Numbered from the stretch's first letter, positions 48,763 through 57,048 are shown. The stretch is 64,000 bases of DNA from SIG299 sp051880375 (GCA_051880375.1 JBJENV010000076.1:53198-117197), one strand, 5' to 3'. Made by a program: numbers and translations. Notes: generated by a model from the letters alone, not told the origin.

Positions 48763-49728
48763 CTATTTTTTTGTTTCCGTTACGCGGTATTTTCGCGGCG
48801 TACTGCCAAAGCGTTTCTGAAAAATCCGATGGAAATAGCTCATGTTTTCGTAACCGACGGCAAGTCCTACCTCTGACACCGACATTTCCGTGTTCGTCAG
48901 CAGATAGGCCGCCCTCGACAGGCGTTTTTCCTGTACCAGTTCCGTGTAGGTTTTTCCGGTCCGGCGCTTGATTTCCCTGGATAGGAAGCTCAGGTCATAA
49001 TGCAGCAGTTCCGCCAGCTTCGTCAGTTCACCGTCCCGGTAGTTTGCCTCAATATAAGCATAGACCTCCATTAAAAAGTGTCCTGTTTCATCCGTTTCAT
49101 CGGTTTCTGCAAGGTCCATCCGGTTCGTAAGCTGCAGGAATAAAAGCCCCATTGTAATCTGGTTGATGCTTCGCTTATTCGGCTGCCTGTTCCTAATCGT
49201 CCAGATTAAGTTTTCTACGAGATTCTGCACCGGAAGTACATCCGCCACCTTAAAGTGAAGATATCCGGCTGTCCGGTTTTCTCCGCGCAGGCAGTCAACA
49301 ACAAAGTTTCGCAGCATGCTTTCTTCTTCCAGCATAGCAAGCGCCCGGTCAAAAAACTCCGGAAGAATGATAAAATTGACTGCGATATCATCCTCTCCCG
49401 CCGGAGCGATTTCCTGTACCGCATTCTGGTTCAGGAACAAAAGCTCTCCCTGTGCAAGCAGTACTTCGTTTCCGTTCACAATATGCTTTGTTGTTCCCGC
49501 ACACATATAGATTACTTCAACGTAATTATGCGTATGCGGCGGAAAGTGAAGAAAGCGTGTATGCGGGCGAACCGTAATCAGCTTTCCTGCTTCCAGCAGC
49601 TTTTTTGCATCAAACGTTGTACTGTCATCACTGGTGTAAAGCTCCCGCTCCACCTCATTCTTTCCGTCTAAAATTCTCTGCTCCTCCGGAGTAATCTTTT
49701 TTAATTCCTGTAATAAGGTTTCTGTCAT
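48763..49728 (-). CDS. AraC-family regulator, probable rhamnose-operon activator
   Basis: 321 residues from the ATG at 49728 (MTETLLQELKK); the longer frame reads into the receptor gene and is unlikely. N-terminal cupin-like sensor domain with RFLHFPPHTHNYVEVIYM (His-rich ligand region) and GELLFLNQ, then two helix-turn-helices (LTKLAELLHYDLSFLSREI, and VSEVGLAVGYENMSYFHRIFQKRFG, given here as SEVGLAVGYENMSYFHRIF). It lies directly upstream of rhaB on the same strand, which suggests control of rhaBAD by rhamnose; not proven. It is 14 bases after a chemoreceptor gene and so likely co-transcribed with it. Confidence 0.88.
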   Translation of the reverse strand: MTETLLQELKKITPEEQRILDGKNEVERELYTSDDSTTFDAKKLLEAGKLITVRPHTRFLHFPPHTHNYVEVIYMCAGTTKHIVNGNEVLLAQGELLFLNQNAVQEIAPAGEDDIAVNFIILPEFFDRALAMLEEESMLRNFVVDCLRGENRTAGYLHFKVADVLPVQNLVENLIWTIRNRQPNKRSINQITMGLLFLQLTNRMDLAETDETDETGHFLMEVYAYIEANYRDGELTKLAELLHYDLSFLSREIKRRTGKTYTELVQEKRLSRAAYLLTNTEMSVSEVGLAVGYENMSYFHRIFQKRFGSTPRKYRVTETKK

Positions 49729-49742
49729 CGCTGCCCCATTCC

Positions 49743-51323
49743 CTACGATGCCATCGAAAGGCTGTATTCCTTTCCGGCATTCTCTTCCTGCTCTTTTGCC
49801 TGCGTTGCCTGTATTGCATTGTATTCCTCGATGTAACGGTTCATCTTTGCCGCTTCCGTTGCAAGCTCCTCCACTACATGATTTACCGTCTGAAAGCGCT
49901 CCGAATTTCTGGTACACATAGAAGTTGTTTCTTCTGCTGCCGCACTGATTTCTTCACTTGTAGACGAAAGATTATGGTTGCTGTCCACAAGTACTGCATT
50001 GGTATCTTTTAATTCTTTTGTCTTTTCATTCATCTGCACGGCATTGTCCTTTAATTCTTCCATGCCCTTTTGGATATTGCCGAAGTTTGTCTCAATGTCA
50101 TGAATCATTCCCGTCTGTCCGACAATTTTCTGCATCACGGAATCCATGGACTGAAGCGTTCCGGTTGCATTCTCATTTAACTTATTGATAATACTCTCAA
50201 TACTTTCCGTAGACTGCTTTGTCTGTTCGGCTAGGATGCGGATTTCTTCCGCAACAACTGCAAAGCCTCTGCCTGCATCGCCTGCTCTTGCCGCCTCAAT
50301 GGATGCGTTCAGTGCAAGCAGATTCGTCTGACCGGAAATCTGTTTGATGATACCGATGATTTTTTCCATTTCCTGCGTATGCTGATACAGTTCCTTCATA
50401 TTCTGTTTCACCGTTGTATTTTCCTGCTCTATTTCTTCGGTCTGCGCAACGATATGTTCTACCAGCTTCTTACCGTCCGCAACACTTTCATCCGATACCG
50501 TTGCAATATTTTTTAAGTTCTCCGCAATATCCGCAGTATCCGAAATCACTTCCTGAATGCGTCCGGTCATGGCCGTCTGCTCCTGAATGCTGTCTACGGT
50601 ACCTTCCATGCCTACAGAGACATCTCCCATTGCCTGTGTCACATTTGCCGTTGCATCCGCAACCTCTCCAATCAATTCACGAATCGACTGTGTGGAACCG
50701 TTTACTACCCTGCCGACGGAAATAATGGCACTCATCATCTTCTCCTGCTCTGCCTTCTGTGCCGTAAGCTCTGCAAGTTCTTCTTCATTATGTACCTTGG
50801 CATACTTTGTCGCCAGACAAATACTGATATTTAGTAGTGTAATAAAAAGCAGCACCATCACGACTTCGTTTTTCTGTGTCTGCGAGTCTGCGCCGAGTAC
50901 CGTCATCGAATAGATTCCGTTAAATACCGCAAGCCCCTCATAGATAATCGACGTAAAAATTTCAAGGCGCAGATTATAGAACATCATCAGTGCAATCAAA
51001 ATCGGAAATGCAAATAAATTGTACATCACCGTACTGGAAGACAGCGTTGCGACTTCAAATACAACAAAGAAAGAAATCAAAAGTGCCATGCGGTATTTCT
51101 CACTTAGGAAATACTTTGTGCAGCGCACACCGACAAGTACCGGCGGCACCGCAATCATAAGAGAAATAATAAGTCCCCTGCGCATTGCCAGAGTTCCGGC
51201 TCCTATCTGTCCGAGATACATTAAAATCAGAAATACGCTGACAATGACGAGTGTCAAATAAAGACATGTATTGGCACGTTTTAATGCCCGTTCCTCCATC
51301 GTAAGTTCATTTTGTGCTGTCAT
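49743..51323 (-). CDS. Chemoreceptor D (multi-helix membrane domain, no outer sensor)
   Basis: About 526 residues from the ATG at 51323. The N-terminus has around six hydrophobic helices (residues 20-175) without a periplasmic domain or clear HAMP, then an MCP signalling domain with SGQTNLLALNASIEAARAG and DAGRGFAVVAEEIRILA. Such receptors sense through the membrane domain or through partner proteins. Upstream promoter (51386-51416) has the 19-bp spacer of MerR-activated promoters and follows a MerR-type gene. Downstream lies the AraC regulator, 14 bases away. Confidence 0.9.
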   Translation of the reverse strand: MTAQNELTMEERALKRANTCLYLTLVIVSVFLILMYLGQIGAGTLAMRRGLIISLMIAVPPVLVGVRCTKYFLSEKYRMALLISFFVVFEVATLSSSTVMYNLFAFPILIALMMFYNLRLEIFTSIIYEGLAVFNGIYSMTVLGADSQTQKNEVVMVLLFITLLNISICLATKYAKVHNEEELAELTAQKAEQEKMMSAIISVGRVVNGSTQSIRELIGEVADATANVTQAMGDVSVGMEGTVDSIQEQTAMTGRIQEVISDTADIAENLKNIATVSDESVADGKKLVEHIVAQTEEIEQENTTVKQNMKELYQHTQEMEKIIGIIKQISGQTNLLALNASIEAARAGDAGRGFAVVAEEIRILAEQTKQSTESIESIINKLNENATGTLQSMDSVMQKIVGQTGMIHDIETNFGNIQKGMEELKDNAVQMNEKTKELKDTNAVLVDSNHNLSSTSEEISAAAEETTSMCTRNSERFQTVNHVVEELATEAAKMNRYIEEYNAIQATQAKEQEENAGKEYSLSMAS

Positions 51324-51385
51324 AATCCCCACAACCTCCTTTGACTGAAATAGTACAGAATAAATCAGGACTTTTTTGTAATTTC

Positions 51386-51416
51386 ATCATAAAGGTTGGT
51401 GTCGCTCTAAGGTCAA
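51386..51416 (-). promoter_or_regulatory. MerR-type promoter (19-bp spacer) of the chemoreceptor D / araC operon
   Basis: Minus strand: TTGACC (51411-51416), 19-base spacer, TATGAT (51386-51391). The over-long spacer and a CCTTAGAG half-site next to the -35 are typical of promoters untwisted by MerR-family activators. The other half (CACCAACC) is only a partial match to a dyad. Confidence 0.65.
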
Positions 51417-51448
51417 GACATTTTTTCGTTTTTCTCTTAATTTTTTGA

Positions 51449-52264
51449 TTATTTTCTCATTGGTGCATAAATTTCATAATAATCTATAATTCCGCTTGCC
51501 GTCATCAGACTGTAAACATAAAAAGCATACACATATTCAGACAACTGATATCCGTTCTCCTTCGCATAGCGATAAAGCGGCTCCACATTCCATGACACCG
51601 GTTCAAGCTCCGGTGCCTGCGTCACTGTATAGATGCAGTCGCATGCATCCAGAGAGAGCATGTTATCCTTTTCTTTGGCAAGTGGCGAAATGTCTATCAT
51701 CGGTTCTCTGATGATAAACTGAAAATGTTCCGCAGCAAGCGTTCCCTTCTCCTCCCGCTCTAAAGTATAGCAAAAATTTCCATAAGAAAATACCGGTTGG
51801 CTGATTATATTTTTTACTGACTCGTATTCCACTTTAGCACATTTGTTTTCATATACCACATAACGCTTCGGCAGTGTCCGCACTCGGTAGTTTCCAATTC
51901 CGCCGTTCAGACTTTCCAGATGCTTCTTCATAAACTTCAGCTTCTCGATTTTCTGCTGCAGACGTTCCACCTCCGCCTCACTGTTCTCAATCAAAGCTCC
52001 AAACTCCTCACTCATGTGTACGAAATCGGAAACCTCAAATACTTTTTTAATTTCCGAAAGTCCCACTCCCAGCTGACGCCAGAGTGAAATTCCCATAATG
52101 CGATGAATCTGCTCCACTTCATAATAACGATATCCGTTTTCTTCCCTGCGAGGCGGGTCTACCAGTCCCGCCTTTTCATAGAGGCGGATAGCATCTGCTG
52201 AAATGCCAAGCAGCTTTGCCACCTCATGTATGGAATACTGTCGTTCGGAATACTGTCTGCTCAT
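51449..52264 (-). CDS. MerR-family regulator with GyrI-like effector domain
   Basis: About 271 residues from the ATG at 52264 (AGGAGAGG upstream); a longer frame runs back through the terminator region and is not credible. N-terminal MerR winged helix (YSIHEVAKLLGISADAIRLYEK, here IHEVAKLLGISADAIRLYEK, then GLVDPPRREENGYRYYE), dimerisation coiled coil (SEAEVERLQQKIEKLKFMKK) and a C-terminal domain of about 150 residues of BmrR/GyrI effector-binding type (KYAKENGYQLS-like RYAKENGYQLSEYVYAFYVY). It likely binds a small hydrophobic or cationic ligand. The next gene's promoter has the matching 19-bp architecture. Own promoter at 52315-52343. Confidence 0.88.
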   Translation of the reverse strand: MSRQYSERQYSIHEVAKLLGISADAIRLYEKAGLVDPPRREENGYRYYEVEQIHRIMGISLWRQLGVGLSEIKKVFEVSDFVHMSEEFGALIENSEAEVERLQQKIEKLKFMKKHLESLNGGIGNYRVRTLPKRYVVYENKCAKVEYESVKNIISQPVFSYGNFCYTLEREEKGTLAAEHFQFIIREPMIDISPLAKEKDNMLSLDACDCIYTVTQAPELEPVSWNVEPLYRYAKENGYQLSEYVYAFYVYSLMTASGIIDYYEIYAPMRK

Positions 52265-52314
52265 GGTCCTCTCCTTTGTTCCTCCCCTGTCAAACACAGT
52301 CATTTTATAGGACC

Positions 52315-52343
52315 ATTGTACTATTATTTTCCTTTGATTGCAA
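52315..52343 (-). promoter_or_regulatory. Promoter of the MerR gene
   Basis: Minus strand: TTGCAA (52338-52343), 17-base spacer, TACAAT (52315-52320), about 50 bases upstream of the ATG. Confidence 0.6.
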
Positions 52344-52354
52344 GACAGACAGTG

Positions 52355-52453
52355 CTTGAGTTTTTGTGTTTTGCAGACGGTAAGAAGGAGGCTGTAAGCA
52401 TACCATTTACTTACAGCCTCCTTTTCATCCTTTGTATAACACAAAAACTCAAG
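52355..52453. repeat. Nested inverted repeats with internal terminator
   Basis: Outer perfect 16-bp arms CTTGAGTTTTTGTGTT (52355-52370) and AACACAAAAACTCAAG (52438-52453). Inner perfect 14-bp arms AAGGAGGCTGTAAG (52385-52398) and CTTACAGCCTCCTT (52410-52423) around an 11-base loop, flanked by T-rich sequence. The inner hairpin can terminate the feo/flavodoxin transcript. The outer arms make a much larger stem or cruciform; a small MITE-like insertion is an alternative. Confidence 0.75.
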
Positions 52454-52459
52454 AACAGA

Positions 52460-52888
52460 TTAGCTTGCTTTGGCCAGTTTTCTTCCGAGTGCTCTGCATT
52501 CTTCTAACGTTTTTTCATCCGGCGCCTCCATGCAAATTATGCCTTCACCGTTTAAAATATCGGCACCTGCCGCCTTCATACGCTCTTCCCAGTCACGCAT
52601 CCATTCTCCTCCGCCCCAGCCGTAGGAGCCAAACAGTGCAATCGTTTTTCCGGACACAAACTGCTCCACCTGCGTAACAAACGGCTCCATTTCGGACTCC
52701 TCCAGACTTTCCGCTCCGGATGCCGGACAGCCGAGAGCAAATACCGGTGTTTCTTTCAGGTCTTCTGCGGAAGCATCTCCCACTTCCATCACCTTTGCCT
52801 CTTTGCCTGCCCCGGTAATCCCATCAGCAACCGCCTTCGCCATTTCCGCCGTATTTCCGGTCTGAGACCAGTAAATAACATAAATCAT
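52460..52888 (-). CDS. Flavodoxin
   Basis: 142 residues, standard short-chain flavodoxin. FMN phosphate loop YWSQTGNTAEMAKAV, then VFALGCPASGAESLEE and IALFGSYGWGGGEWMRDW near the isoalloxazine ring. A low-potential one-electron carrier that replaces ferredoxin under iron limitation. Its place at the end of the feo operon fits this: iron shortage would raise both ferrous iron uptake and an iron-free electron carrier. Confidence 0.93.
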   Translation of the reverse strand: MIYVIYWSQTGNTAEMAKAVADGITGAGKEAKVMEVGDASAEDLKETPVFALGCPASGAESLEESEMEPFVTQVEQFVSGKTIALFGSYGWGGGEWMRDWEERMKAAGADILNGEGIICMEAPDEKTLEECRALGRKLAKAS

Positions 52889-52991
52889 CGCTTTCCCTCC
52901 GTTTTTTCAAATCCTGTTGCTGCGCGTTCCGGACTGCCGCAGCTTGTTCCGACATTATTGTTTCCATAAAAAGAAAAAGCTATTACCCTTT

Positions 52992-53132
52992 TTATTTATG
53001 GCAGCAGCCTCCGCAATGCCCGCAGTTGCCTCCGCACTGTATCGACTTTCCGTTCTTTTTATCCCTGACCATACTGCGGATAATCAAGGCAACCACCACC
53101 AGCACAACCGCTCCTGTTACAATCGTTCCCAT
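52992..53132 (-). CDS. FeoB-associated Cys-rich membrane protein, 46 aa
   Basis: A short frame with AAAGGAG upstream of ATG (53130-53132) and TAA at 52992-52994. It encodes one membrane helix (MGTIVTGAVVLVVVALIIRS), a basic turn, and a Cys-rich tail QCGGNCGHCGGCCHK. This is the architecture of the small Cys-rich proteins found after feoB in Firmicutes. It starts 22 bases after the feoB stop, so it is part of the operon. It may accept or relay Fe(II) at the cytosolic face of FeoB, or play the part of FeoC; its role is not established. Confidence 0.85.
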   Translation of the reverse strand: MGTIVTGAVVLVVVALIIRSMVRDKKNGKSIQCGGNCGHCGGCCHK

Positions 53133-53154
53133 AGGCTTTTCTCCTTTCCCTCTT

Positions 53155-55341
53155 TTACGATTTACCTGCCTGCTTTTTCACCTTTTTATCCAGTTCCAGT
53201 GTTCTGCTCACTTTATACGGACGGAACAGTAAGTAACCGAAGGCAATCACAAACAGGAATGCTACAGCGGTACCGATGCCGAATATGCCGCCTGTCACCA
53301 GCATACCAATCTGATAGATACAAAGAGAAACCACATACGCAAGGCATGTCTGATAACCGATAGCAAACCAGAACCACTTTGCACTGTTCATTTCCCGCTT
53401 TATGGCACCCATTGCCGCAAAGCAAGGTGCGCACAGAAGATTGAATACCAAGAAGGAATATGCGGCAATGGCACTCATGTTCTGTGCCAGTGCACTCCAG
53501 ATTTCATCTCCGTTTTCCGAAACCTCTGCAAAACCATATAGAATACCGAACGTACCTACTACATTTTCCTTTGCTACCAGTCCGGTGATTGCCGCTACCG
53601 CCGACTTCCAGTCGCCAAAGCCAAGCGGAGTGAACATCCATGCGATTGCATTACCGATTGCCGCAAGAATACTGTTATCTAATTCCATATCCTCTAACAT
53701 TCTGAATTCGCCGTCTACCCATCCGAAGAAGCTCATAAACCATACAACGATGGTCGACAGCAGGATGATGGTTCCCGCCTTCTTGATAAAGGACCAGCCG
53801 CGCTCCCACATGCTGCGAAGCACGTTGCCGACCGTCGGAAGATGATATGCCGGAAGCTCCATGACAAACGGAGCCGGGTCGCCCGCAAACATCTTTGTCT
53901 TCTTTAAAATAATACCGGAGCAGATAATTGCCGCAATCCCGATAAAGTAAGCACTGGTTGCCACCCATCCTGCATTGTCGAAGAGTGCACCGGCAATCAG
54001 GCCGATAATCGGAAGCTTTGCGCCGCATGGGATGAAGGTAGTCGTCATAATCGTCATTTTACGGTCTCTGTCGTTTTCAATCGTTCTCGATGCCATAATG
54101 CCCGGAACGCCGCAGCCCGTACCGATTAACATCGGGATAAACGACTTGCCGGAAAGACCGAACTTACGGAAAATACGGTCCATGATAAAGGCAACTCTTG
54201 CCATGTAGCCGCACGCCTCCAAAAAGGCAAGGAAAATAAAGAGTACAAGCATCTGCGGAACAAAACCGAGTACCGCGCCGACACCGGCTACGATACCGTC
54301 TAAAATCAGTCCCTTAAGCCAGTCCGCACATCCGATGGCTTCCAACAGATTGCCAACCAGAACAGGAATGCCCGGAATCTCCAGACCAAACAGACTCCAT
54401 CCTTCACCGAATACGCCATCATTTGCCCAGTCGGTTGCCCACGTTCCGACGGTTGTTACCGAAACATAATATACAAGGAACATCACAACCGCAAAAATCG
54501 GAAGCGCCAGAAAACGGTTTGTTACAATCCGGTCAATCTTATCGGAAACCGTCATCTTATTCTTCTGCTTCTTTAAGCAGCATTCGCCGATGATGGAAGA
54601 AATATAGACATACCGCTCATTCGTGATAATGCTTTCCGTGTCATCGTCAAATTCATCCTCTAATGCTTTGATTTCTGCACTTACATCCGGCACATTGTTT
54701 AATTGGAGCGTAATCTTATCATCCTTCTCTAAGAGCTTTATGGCAAAGAATCGCTTTTGTTCTTCCGGAACAGAAGGTCCGAGCTTTTCCTCCACCGAGT
54801 CAATCGCATGCTCTACCGAAGCCGCAAATTGATGCACCGGAGACATCGCCTTCTTTTTTGCGAGAGCAACCGCCCTCTCTGCCGCCTGTGTAACGCCGCT
54901 TCCTTTCAGTGCAGAGATTTCCACGACCTCACAGCCAAGCTTTTCTGCGAGTTTGCCGATATGTATCTCGTCACCGTTTTTCTTAACAATGTCCATCATA
55001 TTGACCGCCATCAGTACCGGAATGCCAAGCTCCATCAGCTGCGTCGATAAATACAGATTACGTTCGATATTCGTGCCGTCCACAATATTTAAAATCACAT
55101 CCGGACGTTCCCCTATCAAATAGTTTCTTGCTACCACTTCCTCCAGCGTATACGGAGAAAGAGAATAAATACCCGGGATATCCGTCACCGTAACGTCCTT
55201 ATATCCCTTCAGCTTTCCTTCCTTTTTTTCCACCGTAACTCCCGGCCAGTTTCCCACAAACTGATTGGAACCGGTCAGGGCATTGAACAGCGTTGTTTTT
55301 CCGCTGTTCGGATTTCCTGCAAGTGCGATTGTAATTGCCAT
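53155..55341 (-). CDS. feoB: Ferrous iron transporter FeoB
   Basis: 728 residues from the ATG at 55341 (MAITIALAGNPNSGKT, GAGG upstream); the longer frame has an implausible leader. N-terminal G domain with GNPNSGKTT (G1), GVTVEKKEG (G2), DIPGIYSL (G3), NMMD (G4) and SALKG (G5), a helical regulatory domain, then a multi-helix membrane region with the two Gate motifs (MLIGTGCGVPGIMASRTI and CAPCFAAMGAI). It imports Fe(II) with GTP hydrolysis. Preceded by two feoA genes and followed by the Cys-rich protein and flavodoxin. Confidence 0.97.
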   Translation of the reverse strand: MAITIALAGNPNSGKTTLFNALTGSNQFVGNWPGVTVEKKEGKLKGYKDVTVTDIPGIYSLSPYTLEEVVARNYLIGERPDVILNIVDGTNIERNLYLSTQLMELGIPVLMAVNMMDIVKKNGDEIHIGKLAEKLGCEVVEISALKGSGVTQAAERAVALAKKKAMSPVHQFAASVEHAIDSVEEKLGPSVPEEQKRFFAIKLLEKDDKITLQLNNVPDVSAEIKALEDEFDDDTESIITNERYVYISSIIGECCLKKQKNKMTVSDKIDRIVTNRFLALPIFAVVMFLVYYVSVTTVGTWATDWANDGVFGEGWSLFGLEIPGIPVLVGNLLEAIGCADWLKGLILDGIVAGVGAVLGFVPQMLVLFIFLAFLEACGYMARVAFIMDRIFRKFGLSGKSFIPMLIGTGCGVPGIMASRTIENDRDRKMTIMTTTFIPCGAKLPIIGLIAGALFDNAGWVATSAYFIGIAAIICSGIILKKTKMFAGDPAPFVMELPAYHLPTVGNVLRSMWERGWSFIKKAGTIILLSTIVVWFMSFFGWVDGEFRMLEDMELDNSILAAIGNAIAWMFTPLGFGDWKSAVAAITGLVAKENVVGTFGILYGFAEVSENGDEIWSALAQNMSAIAAYSFLVFNLLCAPCFAAMGAIKREMNSAKWFWFAIGYQTCLAYVVSLCIYQIGMLVTGGIFGIGTAVAFLFVIAFGYLLFRPYKVSRTLELDKKVKKQAGKS

Positions 55342-55417
55342 GTCTTTTTCCTCTTTTCTGTTAGTTTCAACTAACCCATGTTCAAAAAAATTTATGCATT
55401 CATTTCCATGCACAAAT

Positions 55418-55639
55418 TTACTCTACCTCAATCATTTCCGCATCCGCTTTACGCAGGGACAGTTCGTAACCGCGCACGGTTACCTCGATCGGATCACCAA
55501 GCGGCGCAACCTTTCTTACAAACACATCCACGCCTTTTGTAATGCCCATATCCATAATACGGCGCTTCACCGGGCCTTCTCCTGTCAGCTTTCTTACCGT
55601 TACGGTTTCCCCGCATGCCACTTCTTTTAATGTTTTCAT
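55418..55639 (-). CDS. feoA: FeoA (second copy)
   Basis: 73 residues, SH3-like FeoA domain: CGETVTVRKLTGEGPVKRR, then MDMGITKGVDVFVRKVAPLGDPIEVTVRGYELSLRK in strand-loop order (key part PLGDPIEVTVRGYELSLR). FeoA binds FeoB and is needed for iron uptake. It lies 12 bases after the first feoA and 76 bases before feoB. Its PLGDPIE loop is typical, unlike the more divergent first copy. Confidence 0.93.
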   Translation of the reverse strand: MKTLKEVACGETVTVRKLTGEGPVKRRIMDMGITKGVDVFVRKVAPLGDPIEVTVRGYELSLRKADAEMIEVE

Positions 55640-55651
55640 AGCTTCCTCCCT

Positions 55652-55864
55652 TTACGCTACCATAATTTTGTTCGCCATATCCTTACCGATGGCAACTCTG
55701 GAATCCTTAATATTCACAATCACGTTACCGCCTGTCTCGTTGATTACCGTTACCGCGCTGCCGACCACAAAGCCCAGACTCTCTAAAAACTTTCTCGTTT
55801 CTTCTTTGCCGTTTACCTTGCGAATCACGCCCGGAGTTCCGGCACTCATCATTGTTAATGGCAT
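55652..55864 (-). CDS. feoA: FeoA (first copy)
   Basis: 70 residues from the ATG at 55864, which lies 7 bases after GGAGG; upstream in-frame ATG codons overlap or crowd that site. FeoA-type SH3-like fold: GTPGVIRKVNGKEETRKFLESLGF followed by VGSAVTVINETGGNVIVNIKDSRVAIGKDMA (key part NVIVNIKDSRVAIG). First gene of the feo operon. Two FeoA proteins with one FeoB is a common clostridial arrangement; the two may have different jobs. Confidence 0.9.
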   Translation of the reverse strand: MPLTMMSAGTPGVIRKVNGKEETRKFLESLGFVVGSAVTVINETGGNVIVNIKDSRVAIGKDMANKIMVA

Positions 55865-55892
55865 ATCCATTCCTCCTCGTCTCTGCAAATCC

Positions 55893-55912
55893 AGGTTAGC
55901 TCTATCTAACCT
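55893..55912. promoter_or_regulatory. DtxR-like operator 1
   Basis: Palindrome AGGTTAG-6-CTAACCT, matching the DtxR/IdeR half-site TTAGGTTAG. It lies in the feo leader, just downstream of the predicted start point. Confidence 0.75.
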
Positions 55913-55922
55913 TATTCCATTA

Positions 55923-55938
55923 GTTAGTATATGCTAAC
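55923..55938. promoter_or_regulatory. DtxR-like operator 2, overlapping the feo -10
   Basis: Palindrome GTTAG-TATATG-CTAAC; the feo -10 (55926-55931) lies inside it, so binding would block transcription. Confidence 0.75.
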
Positions 55939-55954
55939 ATTCATTAGATGTCAA
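55926..55954 (-). promoter_or_regulatory. Promoter of the feo operon
   Basis: Minus strand: TTGACA (55949-55954), 17-base spacer, TATACT (55926-55931). Near-consensus sigma-A site, expected to be strong unless repressed by the iron regulator. Confidence 0.8.
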
Positions 55955-55999
55955 TAACTAATTGAATTTTTTTTTGCAGCATAAATGATAACTTTAAGT

Positions 56000-56028
56000 T
56001 TGAATAATTTTCTATCTTATGCTAAAAT
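56000..56028 (+). promoter_or_regulatory. Promoter of the DtxR-type regulator
   Basis: TTGAAT (56000-56005), 17-base spacer, TAAAAT (56023-56028), about 100 bases before the ATG. It diverges from the feo promoter; the palindromes lie on the feo side. Confidence 0.55.
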
Positions 56029-56131
56029 AATAGAAAAGTCTTTTCACTTACACAACAAATCAGGATGTCATGTGAAAAACAGAATGACAGAGTCAGAAGG
56101 GCATTTCCCTTCGGAAAATAAGGAGATTGGT

Positions 56132-56491
56132 ATGAACATAAACGAATCTGCAGAGAATTATCTGGAAACCATATTGATTTTGAGCAAACGCCTTCCGGTT
56201 GTCCGCTCGGTGGATATTGCAAACGAACTGGGGTTTAAAAAATCCAGTGTGAGCATTGCCATGAAAAATTTGCGTGAGAACAAGCATATTACCGTATCGG
56301 ACGCCGGTTTTATTACCCTGACCGAATCCGGTCTGGAAATCGCCGAAATGATTTACGAGCGTCATCAGCTGTTTTCGAGCTGGCTTATGCGCCTTGGTGT
56401 CAGCGAAAAGACGGCACTTCAGGATGCCTGCAAAATCGAACATGTATTAAGTAAAGAAAGCTTTGAAGCAATTAAGCGCCACATCAGCTGA
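56132..56491 (+). CDS. DtxR/MntR-family metal-dependent repressor
   Basis: 119 residues from the ATG at 56132 (AAGGAG upstream); the longer open frame lacks a site. Winged helix (SVDIANELGFKKSSVSIAMKNL) and a metal-binding/dimerisation part (YERHQLFSSWL, DACKIEHVLS). The ligand block reads Cys-x-x-Glu-His, as in the iron-type DtxR/IdeR; Mn-type MntR has Glu in place of the Cys. It stops after the dimerisation helices and lacks the SH3-like third domain. Position and the two palindromes next to it make it the likely Fe(II)-dependent repressor of feo. Confidence 0.88.
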   Translation: MNINESAENYLETILILSKRLPVVRSVDIANELGFKKSSVSIAMKNLRENKHITVSDAGFITLTESGLEIAEMIYERHQLFSSWLMRLGVSEKTALQDACKIEHVLSKESFEAIKRHIS

Positions 56492-56526
56492 TGCGGCGCT
56501 TTTTCTCTTGTGTCTGCTGTTAAACA

Positions 56527-56961
56527 CTATATCACATAATCATCTGCTTTCGCTCTGCTCCACTCTACCAAATCCGCGAGCGTCACCCGGTCTACCACTC
56601 CGTTAATCGCGTCATTTAACTGCTTCCAAAGTAACAGAGTCACGCATTCCTCCTGCCGTTCACACCGGTTCGGTTCGTCCTCCAGGCAGGAGACCGGAGC
56701 AAGGCTTCCCTCTGTCAGCCGGAGTATCATCCCAACCGTATACTGCTCCGGCCGCCTGGTCAGCAGATAGCCTCCCTGCGCACCGCGCTGGCTTTTCACA
56801 TAGCCCGCCCGGTTCAGAATGGAAATAATCTGCTCCAGATACTTGTCCGACACCTCCTGACGTTCCGCCACATCCTTTATTTTGACCGGTCCGTTCTGCT
56901 CATTTAACGCGATGTCTAACATCAGCCTGAGTGCATACCTTCCCTTTGTGGATATCTTCAT
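56527..56961 (-). CDS. Rrf2-family regulator (CymR/IscR-like)
   Basis: 144 residues: winged helix MKISTKGRYALRLMLDIA with VKIKDVAERQEVSDKYLEQI, wing GGYLLTR, and a three-cysteine block C-x7-C-x5-C (VSCLEDEPNRCERQEEC). IscR and NsrR use a similar block to hold an Fe-S cluster, though spacing differs from IscR; CymR lacks it. It is divergent from two C-S enzyme genes and close to cysK, the classic CymR neighbourhood. It may sense cysteine supply or Fe-S status and control these genes. Its promoter shares sequence with that of cysK. Confidence 0.85.
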   Translation of the reverse strand: MKISTKGRYALRLMLDIALNEQNGPVKIKDVAERQEVSDKYLEQIISILNRAGYVKSQRGAQGGYLLTRRPEQYTVGMILRLTEGSLAPVSCLEDEPNRCERQEECVTLLLWKQLNDAINGVVDRVTLADLVEWSRAKADDYVI

Positions 56962-57048
56962 ACCGCATTCCGTCCTTTCCTTTTACTTCTGGTCTTTCTT
57001 TTATTACTCTCTTTTTCTGCTGTCTTTTCCCGTGTTTCTCTGCTATCT

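Noticed and set aside
52265..52444. N-terminal extension of the MerR protein
   Set aside because: It would read through the inner terminator arm and the gene's own promoter; the ATG at 52264 has a proper Shine-Dalgarno and begins at the MerR domain.
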